Assembly: GCA_963995525.1 (NCBI GenBank)
Contig: OZ023210.1
Coordinates: forward strand, 7,316,661-7,380,660
Reading direction: 5' to 3'
Length of the DNA stretch: 64,000 nucleotides
Source: Escarpia spicata
Taxonomy: Eukaryota; Annelida; Polychaeta; Sabellida; Siboglinidae
Numbering within the stretch: the first letter of the stretch is position 1; each line of letters opens with the position of its first letter. The notes below the pieces were generated by a model. It was not told the DNA's origin. It did not search any database and was given only the letters and a program-made list of their open reading frames with translations. Position numbers and translations under genes: made by a program. Below are positions 13,388-21,815 of this stretch, piece after piece.

Positions 13388-13974
13388 TTATAGTCGGCCA
13401 CTCTTCCGTACGTAGACGTACTGAAGGGGGTCGTCTGGAAATATACACGTACGCAGGCGCATGTACTCTTCCGTTTCCTGTTTCAGATCCACGAAGAGAT
13501 ATCCGTACGCCGCCGACGTCGCGTCTTTGAAAGCCTCTATCATGTAGTTGACCTTTCCCGGGTACATCTGTTTCGCTAGGTGACCTACTTGACCGGCGTC
13601 TCGAGGGTTCTTGAATAGCGCTAAGTATTGGGCGTTCAGGCTGATTGTACGGTTTTCTTTCCCTTTCGGAAACATGTTCTGTCGGAGTTGTACGACCGAC
13701 GTATTACAATGATGACTTTTTTTAGTAAACAGTGCCGTCACTCCGCTATCGGTCTCCTCCATGAGTTCGTCGAGTACTACAAGCGTCCTCTTTTTACCGT
13801 CTAAATGTGTCGTAGCCGGCAGGCCGTCTACGAAGTCTATTTTCGGAGACATAGACGCGTAGGCGGTCTGCCACTGCCCGTAGCACCACAGGATTTTTTC
13901 GGGCGGTGGATCAATCATAGCGTAGGACCGGATACTATACACGTAAACGGATGCTTCAACAGTGGTCCGCCCAT
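13388..13974 (-). pseudogene. FtsK/HerA (A32-like) viral DNA-packaging ATPase, broken at the P-loop (copy A)
   Basis: The main frame (13942 to 13388) carries the Walker B stretch LVVLDELMEE, the sensor-like run with SHHCNTSVVQLRQN, and the C-terminal block LNAQYLALFKNPRDAGQ. These are hallmarks of the genome-packaging ATPases of Polintons, adintoviruses and their relatives, which drive viral DNA into capsids. The N-terminus lies in another frame: from ATG 13974 it reads MGGPLLKHPFTCIVSGPT and then stops at 13915. The nucleotide-binding P-loop begins (SGPT) but its Gly-Lys-Thr half and following helix are missing, so a deletion plus frameshift at about 13920-13925 removed the catalytic Lys. 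The gene lies between the NADAR gene and the small basic protein on the same strand. It is non-functional as it stands. Confidence 0.82.
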
Positions 13975-14002
13975 TTTCACGACTGATACTGGCTAACGCT
14001 TT

Positions 14003-14452
14003 TTACGCGTCTTTATAAGCGTCGCGCACCTCCATCAACAGTTTACCGAGCTTGTTCTCCCCCGCAACGTCCCCGATCCTGGTACCCCAGAAACCCTCCC
14101 TACTCGGTACCCACTCCACCATTTCGGCGTCCCCGGTGGCCAATAGGTCGGCCTTCAACTTGACCGACCCGCCAAACTTACTCATCAACAGCCCCTTCAT
14201 ACACGCGACCCTAACGGCGTTCCAGTCGGTTCCCGTTCTCTTTTTTCGAATTCCGTAACTGAGTCGTTTCGCTAAATAGGGCGATCGCGCTCTTTTGATA
14301 CACGCGGCGCATTCGAGGTCTTCGTTGAATATCGCTTTCCTATACTGATAGGCTTGCTCGACGGATCGGAAGCCCCGACCGTACGCCGTCAATCTGCTCG
14401 CGTACATATTCGACAGGAACGAGCGCGAGCCGCCAAACTTTATAGGAGCCAT
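14003..14452 (-). CDS. NADAR (YbiA/DUF1768) domain protein, intact, within viral copy A
   Basis: 149 aa, uninterrupted, from ATG 14452. It fits the NADAR fold over its whole length: an N-terminal block FLSNMYASRLTAYG, the helix SVEQAYQYRKA with the conserved Glu-Gln, then SPYLAKRLSYG, a central KFGGSVKLKADLLATGD, and the C-terminal pair EGFWG and GENKLGKLLMEVR. NADAR proteins act on ADP-ribose and NAD-derived compounds. Members remove ADP-ribose from guanine in DNA in DarT1-type toxin-antitoxin pairs, and others act on riboflavin-pathway intermediates. It reads leftward toward the ATPase gene, shares the high GC of the viral block, and has a TATA box about 30 bp upstream. Unlike most neighbours it has no lesion. 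A role against ADP-ribosylation- or NAD-based host defence is inference; family membership is confident. Confidence 0.85.
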   Translation of the reverse strand: MAPIKFGGSRSFLSNMYASRLTAYGRGFRSVEQAYQYRKAIFNEDLECAACIKRARSPYLAKRLSYGIRKKRTGTDWNAVRVACMKGLLMSKFGGSVKLKADLLATGDAEMVEWVPSREGFWGTRIGDVAGENKLGKLLMEVRDAYKDA

Positions 14453-14480
14453 GACTACCGATAACCCGCTACCGGCACCG

Positions 14481-14488
14481 CTTATATA
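14481..14488 (-). promoter_or_regulatory. TATA box for the NADAR gene
   Basis: On the minus strand the sequence reads TATATAAG, 29-36 bp before the NADAR start codon. Transcription would therefore start within a few bases of the ATG, giving a very short leader. The surroundings are GC-rich, so the motif stands out. A second TATA-like run (TTATATAC) near 14617 could serve the opposite direction. Confidence 0.55.
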
Positions 14489-14524
14489 GAGCCGCCGCCG
14501 CCGCTAGATGGCCATCTAAAAAGG

Positions 14525-14602
14525 GCCGACGTCCGGATTCGGACCCGGAATCTTGCGATCCCTAGTCGAACGCTCTCCCAGGAGAGCTAATCCGGCGCCG
14601 GC
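14525..14602 (-). tRNA. Degenerate tRNA-like sequence (anticodon-loop AGG)
   Basis: Read on the minus strand, it has a good Pol III box A (TTAGCTCTCCTGG), a D-arm GCTC/GAGC, a loop CTAGGGA flanked by a 5 bp stem with one mismatch (anticodon position AGG, proline), and a near-consensus box B (GGTCCGAATCC) inside a TCCGG/CCGGA T-stem. Acceptor pairing is ambiguous. Starting at 14602, GCCGGCG pairs with CGTCGGC (one G-U) but leaves a long linker. Starting at 14596, GCCGGAT gives only five pairs but normal spacing. The skeleton resembles a metazoan tRNA but is not canonical. It lies in the NADAR upstream region of the viral block, so a virus-carried or captured tRNA pseudogene is possible. Confidence 0.45.
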
Positions 14603-14768
14603 GTCTATGAGTGGTTTTATCTCGGTTATATACGACGACGTAACTAAGGACGCTATATTCGGTAGGTCCTACGTTGACCGCTAGGGCTAAAATAGTCACT
14701 GGGATGACCGCTAGGAGGCGCCTCAAGGGGAAGGGTCATCAATCAAAAGTGACAGGCCATCAATCACG

Positions 14769-14853
14769 TTTTTTATAAGTATGTTCCCGAAAACGTTTAG
14801 TGTCACCAAAATCCTTTGATTTTTTTTATAAGTATGTTCCCGAAAACGATTAG
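14769..14853. repeat. Tandem direct repeat, 32 bp unit, in the viral regulatory gap
   Basis: Two 32 bp copies (14769-14800 and 14822-14853) contain TTTTTTATAAGTATGTTCCC followed by GAAAACG and a terminal TTAG; they differ at one base. A 21 bp spacer separates them. They lie between the divergent NADAR and PolB remnants, beside a GC box (GGGGCGGGGC near 14886). Iterated sequence in the divergent promoter gap suggests a promoter or origin element, but no function can be shown. No counterpart is seen in copy B. Confidence 0.6.
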
Positions 14854-14897
14854 CACGTTTTTATGCATAGAGCGAGGCCTAAAAAGGGGCGGGGCGA

Positions 14898-17214
14898 GCA
14901 TTTCTGGAGCGTGTCCGCGAAACAGACGTGTTGCAGTAGGTGATTAATCAACGTCCGGACATTAAATGGGTATGCGAGGTGGTCACGAATGTCACCTTCT
15001 TCGTCAACCACATCGTAGACCATCCGATAGGATGTGTGGACATCACACTTCCGAGGTACATCAAAAGGAACAAAGCCGTCATCGGATTGGAAAGAGAACT
15101 CAACCATATAACAAGAGGTACACCGACAATCTATGTCGGGTTCTGCACCGTGAGTTTGACCGACGTCACCCGGAAGCCACTGTGAAGGAACTCTACGAGA
15201 AGTACGACCGAGACGGAGTGGCTATGAAAGACTTTAACGGAGTGACGATGGACGACCTCTACCGCGTCGAGACCACCTTTGAAACCAACGTGTGCGTCTA
15301 CACACTCGTTGAACCGGAGGAAGAAGAGGGTGGAAAGGCGACTGACGAATTCGTCCGCCGTTCTTTGTGTCACTATACCGACACGTTGTACGTCAATCTC
15401 CACGAGACACATATTTCCTACATACAAGACATGAACATGTACTGTCACTCGTATCGATGTAGGAAGTGTGGCCAGTCGTTATGGAAAGACGCATCCAAAC
15501 TAGAGAGGCACTAGCGCACGTGTACGGGAGGCGTTCGAAGGATCTATCCGGCGGCGTCTACCATCCGTCGCCGACAGTCTTTCAGCGTTTGAACGACGAA
15601 CACATTCGTGATCCCGAGTGGTTGCACTACTATCCCTATCGTCCCACATTGGACTTCGAATCCTGGTTTGATACGTCACAGTTTCCATCGGACTGCACCA
15701 AGGCCCATTGGGTAGTTCGTCATGTACCGTTGAGTGTGTCTCTGGCGAGTAACGTACCCGGATTCGAACAAGTGCAATGGCTTATCACCGAAGGCAATAG
15801 CAACAAGTTGGTGTCCGACATGATGTCCATCCTTCAGTCTATAAGCTATGCTGCCTACGAAGCCATCAAATACGATTACGAGAGCGTGTTTCACCAACTC
15901 GCGGAAGAGATGGCGAGTTGGGATGAACAGGAGGCACATGCACACACAGCGGAGGACAAAGAGTCTCGGTGACAACCGACCAATCCCTACAAATCACTCA
16001 TGGGTCAATTGTACGGTTGGCTTCATCAGTTGCCCGTCATCGGATTCAACTCGGGCAGGTACGATCTGAACGTCGTCAACCAGTTCCTGGTACCCTACTA
16101 TTTGTCCACGAAAGAAACAGAGGAAGAAGAGGAAGACAATACGTTTATATGTCTATTGACGAAGGATCTGAAATTCCTCGACATGACTCATTATAACGCC
16201 CCGGGATTCTCTTACGATGAGTACATGAAAGCGTACGGTTGCGTGATCACGAAAGGTAATTTCCCTTACGAATAAATGGACAGCTTGGAGAGACTCGACG
16301 ACACTGCTCTGCCTACCAAAGAGGCCTTCTTCAATCGACTAAAGAACAAAGGTATATCCGATGAGGACAGGGACGTTGGGCACTTCTTGGAGGCCATCGC
16401 CAAACAGTTTGCCTCCTACCGGAAACGCGGTCTCGACATAGTCAAACAAGGCATCATTATACCCCGTTTGACCTTGACCTAAATGTTCAACTATGTATCG
16501 GAGAAGACCTTCTTCACGCTCTTTAACGAGACGAACAAGGATGTCCATCGGTTGGACAGAGAGAACATCGTCGGAGAGGCGTCACTCATCTTCACCAGAC
16601 ATCACGAGAAGGGGGTCACGAAGATACGTCGGAACGACTACGGTGATGCGGCAGCAGCTCGAACGTGTCAATCCATAGTTGGCTATGACGCAAATGCACT
16701 CGATCTCTGTCCCTATCGCAAGACATGCCGACGGGATGGTACACGCGACGACGGGAAGAGAATGAGTTCCGACCCGAAGTGGCACAGCCCACAGGACAGA
16801 AGGCCGCCGATTGGCTGACGTGGGAGTTCGAAAGCACGGGACGCGTTATACGCCACCAGTCCAACGGACAAGAGAAGCGGATCGGCAAACTGCTGGTGGA
16901 CGGTTGGTGCAGCGAAACAAAGAGGGCCTATTAGTTTCACGGATGCTTCTATCAAGGCTGTCCGTGCACCGGTCGTGAGGTCAACGAGGTCAATGGGAAA
17001 CCCATGGCTCAACTGCTCGCCGAAACGCTAAAGAACAAGGCCTACCTTCGTCACTTTGTCAGGGTCGTCGAGTTGTGGGAATGCGAGTGGAAGATCACGA
17101 GACGCGATCCGTGTGTGAAATTGTTTCTGGACGCCACCTTTCCCCGTCGACACGAGCGCTGGAAAATGACGTCACAACAGATCCGTCACAAACGAAACTG
17201 CATGACTTGGCACG
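14898..17214 (+). pseudogene. Protein-primed family B DNA polymerase, multiply broken (copy A)
   Basis: Fragments in several frames match the Polinton/adintovirus DNA polymerase, which replicates the viral genome. Exonuclease motif I is visible as TLDFESWF (near 15646) and motif II as GFNSGRYDLN (near 16040). The block KFLDMTHYNAPGFSYD follows (near 16171), then a polymerase motif A-like GYDANALDL (near 16681) in which the usual Tyr is Asp. The Cys/His-rich insertion piece FHGCFY (near 16935) comes next, and the gene then ends: the palm, fingers and thumb are deleted. Stops lie at 15512, 15970, 16273, 16480 and 16932, with frameshifts between them, notably around 15110-15180. The N-terminal zinc-finger half seen in copy B is absent; the NADAR upstream region joins directly at 14898. 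Non-functional. Confidence 0.85.
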
Positions 17215-17311
17215 GAGAGGCGTGCCGGCGGCGGCGGCGGCGGCGACTGAGGCGCCGACCCCGTCGGCACGCCTCTCCCCGCCCCCGTCTATTGCCAGAG
17301 GCGGGGGCGGG
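17215..17311. repeat. Two adjacent GC-rich hairpins at the polymerase truncation point (copy A)
   Basis: Hairpin 1 pairs 17215-17231 with 17261-17277, 17 bp with one mismatch. Hairpin 2 pairs a C-rich run at 17277-17287 with CGGGGGCGGG at 17302-17311. They lie exactly where polymerase homology ends and the next conserved reading frame begins. Copy B has the same pair at 58411-58510, with hairpin 1 perfect there. This could be a small palindromic insertion, a virus-encoded structure, or a rearrangement scar. Confidence 0.75.
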
Positions 17312-17590
17312 AGGTATAGAAGCGGATGTCGTCGACAATATTCCGAAGGCGCTGCGACCCTGATGGAACGACTCACACGAGACGTCGCGTGGAGTATGCT
17401 CGGAAAGCTCATGAACAAAGGAATAGCGGTACCCGGAAGTAACGTGGTGGATCTCGTGAACGATCAGTTGCGCGCGAGTAAAACCGTCGGCGATCCGACT
17501 GGATGGCAGGTGTTTGCGCACCAACTCGGCGACATGAATCTACCCATGGAGTTGGTGAGTAACGAAGCCAGGAAACTACACATTCAATAG
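17312..17590 (+). pseudogene. Conserved small Polinton-adintovirus protein (PGSNVVDLVND family), frameshifted (copy A)
   Basis: The recognisable body begins ADVVDNIPKALRP, is cut by a 13 bp deletion relative to copy B near 17359, and resumes in another frame as LMERLTRDVAWSMLGKLM, with the signature PGSNVVDLVNDQLRA, a GWQVFAHQLGDMN segment, and the end EARKLHIQ. I recognise this as a frequent Polinton/adintovirus-associated reading frame of unknown biochemical role, usually between replication and capsid genes. It is charged, mostly helical in appearance and lacks membrane segments. In copy B the frame is open. This copy cannot make the full protein. Confidence 0.6.
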
Positions 17591-17656
17591 GCGCAAAGGA
17601 AGAGTGTAGTGGCGGCAATTGGGTGCGATTAGCATCGACTATATCATCCGTACATC

Positions 17657-17969
17657 ATGGCCCGCCGTCCCAAACAGCTGCAGGGAGTCTACTTCGACCT
17701 CGCCAAGGAGGGGAGTTACGGGGAATCGAATTTTTGCGCCGAGACGCCTTCCGATCTATCCAGCGTGTATCGAGAAAGGTCGTCGAACGATGGCTATCGG
17801 GACAGGACGCCTATACCCTATACAATCCGTTTCTGCGGCAACGCGTGGTCGTCTGAGGCCGGAATCAACTGTGGCAGGCTGATCTCGTCCAGTCTGAAAA
17901 GAGACAACGACGGTACGACGTTCCTACTCACAGCGATCGAAGTCTTCCCGAAAGTCGCCCGATGCGTTT
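17657..17969 (+). pseudogene. Retrovirus-like (rve) integrase remnant of the viral element (copy A)
   Basis: The start MARRPKQLQGVYFDLAKEGSYG (17657) is followed in another frame by FLRRDAFRSIQRVSRKVVERW (about 17729) and then, back in the first frame, by SLKRDNDGTTFLLTAIEVF (about 17895-17949). The last piece corresponds to the beginning of the RNaseH-fold integrase core around the first catalytic Asp region. The rest of the core and the C-terminal domain are gone, and the reading frame runs into an unrelated viral fragment. Polinton-type viruses use this enzyme to insert into host chromosomes. Both copies carry the same truncation. Confidence 0.65.
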
Positions 17970-18289
17970 CGCTGGACGGACTGTACACGGACGTCGTGGA
18001 GTCACGTATCGTCGGCGACAGTCTCGCACCGTTGTTGCCGGAACGGGACCAGCGTGTCCAAGAGTTTCGATAATGTCCAATACGTCCCTCTCTTGTGTGA
18101 AGAGTTTGGTACGATCGAGATCGATATAATAGACGACACCGGAATACGCGTGCCATTCGAAGTCGGTAAGATGACGGTGACACTTCATTACGGACGGCAC
18201 TGTTCTATAGATGAATTACAACGACTACAACACTCGAACATAAGAACGGCCGCCAAACATCGCGTCAACCCGCCGATAGGGACACGATG
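17970..18289 (+). pseudogene. C-terminal remnant of a conserved viral structural-type gene (copy A)
   Basis: After the integrase remnant come GLYTDVVESRIVGD (about 17979) and, in the next frame, FDNVQYVPLLCEEFGTIEID (about 18063) with DDTGIRVPFEVGKMTVTLHY. The FGTIEIDI...DDTG...VPFE.GK pattern marks a protein found next to capsid genes in metazoan Polinton/adintovirus elements; I treat it as a virion-associated protein of uncertain identity. Only its C-terminal part survives, fused by deletion to the integrase remnant. The frame 18054-18290 extends to a stop overlapping the next ATG. Confidence 0.5.
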
Positions 18290-18451
18290 AGCGACCTCTT
18301 GACTCCTGGCGTGCAACCGCGTAAGCGTATAAGACGCGCACCCGCCACGACACGAGCCAGTACAGCCGGGAGACGGAAAAAGACACGCACGTCGCGGAAA
18401 CGTGAGTCCGACATATTCGACGATGGCGTTCGTGCACAAACTATCGTGTGA
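18287..18451 (+). CDS. Short Arg/Lys-rich viral protein, prematurely stopped (copy A)
   Basis: 54 aa from ATG 18287 (MSDLLTPGVQPRKRIRRAP), dominated by basic clusters (PRKRIRR, GRRKKTRTSRKR) and followed by an acidic SDIFDD. The basic runs look like nuclear-localisation or DNA-binding sequence, typical of minor virion proteins, and the C-terminus overlaps the start of the MCP gene in another frame. In copy A a TGA at 18449-18451 ends it four codons earlier than in copy B. It could equally be the tail of a larger broken gene. Confidence 0.45.
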   Translation: MSDLLTPGVQPRKRIRRAPATTRASTAGRRKKTRTSRKRESDIFDDGVRAQTIV

Positions 18452-18864
18452 GGGACTCAGTAGCGAGCTCGATCTCTTCACTGTGCTCCGACTCAGACCA
18501 GCATCATCGATAGTCACACGGTACAACATCAATCCATGTCCTCGCTCGACTCGGGCGGACCGATAGAATTCGTCATACCCGGTTCGGGTGACGATTACCT
18601 GGATCTCACCAGCACGATGCTACACGTTCAAGCGAAGGTGACGCGTGCCGACGCAGCCGACATCGACGCCACCGATGCAGTTGGTCCCGTGAATAACTGG
18701 CTCCATTCGCTGTTCAGTCAGGTCGACGTCTACCTGAACGGAACACTTGTGACTCCCTCGACCAACACGTACCCGTACCGCGCCTACATAGAGACGCTGC
18801 TGAGTTACGGAGACAATGCCAAGGAGACGCAACTGACGAGCCACATGTGGCACAAGGACACGGG
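18423..18864 (+). pseudogene. Major capsid protein (double jelly-roll), N-terminal fragment (copy A)
   Basis: It begins at ATG 18423 (MAFVHKLSCEGLSSELDLFT), frameshifts near 18487, and continues as MSSLDSGGPIEFVIPGSGDD (18536) and NWLHSLFSQVDVYLNGTLV to HMWHKDTG. It is then cut by unrelated DNA at 18864. The sequence matches the major capsid proteins of Polintons and adintoviruses, which form the hexon-like trimers of the icosahedral shell. About one third of the protein remains. Its start overlaps the end of the basic protein gene. Confidence 0.8.
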
Positions 18865-18894
18865 TTAAGAAACTATCGCAGTACTATCGACGTA

Positions 18895-19032
18895 TTAATA
18901 CAACTGTCGCATTAATATCGCATTAGTTAAACTATCCCCAATAATTGCCCCTTGTGGGCACCGTGCCCCTCTACCCCTCGATACAAAACAGTGATCGTTA
19001 TACCAGCATACTGGGTGGTGTGAGTGCGTGTG

Positions 19033-19131
<99 letters not shown>

Positions 19132-19140
19132 GTGTAGTGT
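18895..19140. repeat. (TG)n microsatellite beside viral copy A
   Basis: The near-perfect TG run spans about 19035-19120, with degenerate TG/TATG edges. The intervening 18865-19030 sequence is anonymous, AT-rich DNA immediately after the MCP break. Poly-Cys, poly-Val and poly-His-Thr reading frames through it are artefacts. Confidence 0.95.
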
Positions 19141-19320
19141 GTGTATGTGCATGCGTGTGTCTGTGGGAGTGTGTGTGTATGTGCGTGCATGTGTGTAATT
19201 CATCTACATATATGTGATTATTCTATACGAAGCATTGAAGAACAAACGTACATTTCGCCAAGAAGATGTTCTGCTAGACGCGGGACAAGACGACGACGTC
19301 TACGTGACAAGTTGACGTGT

Positions 19321-19545
19321 ATGCCTCTATACGACAATATGTCGATCGCCGGTATAGAACCAGTAGAGTACTTAGGTTTTTCCACTGGCAGACCAGCATA
19401 TTTTAGCACTTTCGAACCAGACACCATTATAAGTTATACACCTGATTTAATTGACAATATGGCCGACGAAGATTTGCTAATCACACATAAAATAGTTAAT
19501 ATACTAATCGCATTTAGTCCAGACCCACCATATGTTTTAATATAA
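19321..19545 (+). CDS. Small hypothetical protein or exon, 74 aa
   Basis: The open frame starts MPLYDNMSIAGIEPVEYLGF and ends FSPDPPYVLI. The composition looks protein-like (acidic, few repeats, spread hydrophobics), although it follows a microsatellite. An AATAAA signal lies at about 19574, 28 bp after the stop. Just upstream (about 19199-19315) a second frame without an ATG reads LYEALKNKRTFRQEDVLLDA and GQDDDVYVTS, ending six bases before this ATG. It may be an exon end or a degraded overlapping gene. No family recognised; a decayed viral or host gene is possible. Confidence 0.3.
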   Translation: MPLYDNMSIAGIEPVEYLGFSTGRPAYFSTFEPDTIISYTPDLIDNMADEDLLITHKIVNILIAFSPDPPYVLI

Positions 19546-19649
19546 GTTGCGTTTATTTTAGAGTAGTACTATGAATAAACAGCGTGCGCCTATGAACACT
19601 GATCGCAATTGATAGCAACGTGTCGCTATTGTGCTACACACACATAATG

Positions 19650-20692
<1,043 letters not shown>

Positions 20693-21264
20693 GTGGGCAC
20701 ATTAACACATGTCGTATGGAGCAGGCAGGCGCAGAAACATGTGTGCCACACGCCACGCAATGACCCTTCTGAATCAGCATGTGTGTGGCATAAAACCTGA
20801 TATACGAATAGTTGTTTCAATAACGTTAGCTGGTATTTTGTAACATAATAGCTTAGTTGTGTGTGTAAAACCTGCATATCTGGCTGTACTGTGTAGTATC
20901 TAGATGCACGACACCGCCGCATGCAACCTCGCTCATGGCTACCTTTTACTTAGCCAGGTATAAAAGGAACTTTATACAACTACATGTAATAAGTAACGAA
21001 CTATTGAGCAAACAATGATTTGCAATGTTTGTTGCTCTATAGATGGGTGTAAGCTATTAGTCATCCTTAAAAAGAGTTGACGTAAAAAGGACGTTCTTAG
21101 AAAGCAGGTGCAATCATTTATGACCATTGCATGTCGCCAGTTTGACGCAGTTTAACAAAGTGCAAAGTGCTTATTGTGACCACAACATATCTGGCCATTG
21201 CGTGTGAAAAGCTTTATAGTGGTTGACTTGAAAAACGGATGCAGAAGTTCGTAGAGGGTAATCT
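20693..21264. other. Anonymous AT-rich DNA between microsatellites
   Basis: I see no convincing reading frame, RNA gene or repeat boundary here. It separates the CA-rich tail from the dispersed repeat at 21265. Confidence 0.4.
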
Positions 21265-21430
21265 CATAAACGTGTCGCCTGTTATGCAACAGCGTTGTCC
21301 TACACGTGTCATTTGCAGCACGTTTTATTTATGTTCTATGTATTTAGAAGACTTTCCCGTTTCTGTCCCACGAAGTAGCCATATATGATGCTCCTAGTGT
21401 CGATAACGATCGCGTCTCTACTTCCATCGC
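21265..21430 (-). repeat. Dispersed repeat copy, inverted relative to 61648-61795
   Basis: Read on the minus strand this shares several blocks with 61648-61795: GTGGCGAT..GAGTAGAG, GACACTAGG, GGCTACTTCGTGGGAC and GTGTAGGACAACGCTGTTGC. Both copies abut a (TG)n/(CA)n tract on the same side, so the microsatellite seems to be part of the repeat family. Identity is moderate, with indels. The class is unknown. Confidence 0.7.
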
Positions 21431-21467
21431 CACAATAATGTACAAGCACCGCTTGTTTGTGTGTTTT

Positions 21468-21815
<348 letters not shown>

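Larger units (their letters stand above)
14898..18864 (+). repeat. Duplicated viral block, copy A (pairs with 56430-60078)
   Basis: From 14898 (GCATTTCTGGAGCG) to 18864 (CACGGG) the sequence aligns in direct orientation with 56430-60078 at high identity. Copy A has private deletions of about 42 bp (near 16137) and about 13 bp (near 17359). Copy B lacks about 390 bp present here (about 16497-16886). At both ends of the aligned block copy A diverges while copy B continues with viral coding sequence, so copy A is the truncated partner. Confidence 0.9.

Noticed and set aside
12939..13530. Plus-strand frames opposite the small basic protein and ATPase
   Set aside because: They are antisense shadows. 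The minus-strand frames carry the recognisable viral motifs.
18927..19217. Cys-Val and His-Thr repeat proteins
   Set aside because: Translation of (TG)n microsatellite; the same applies at 21438-21877 and 23795-24555.
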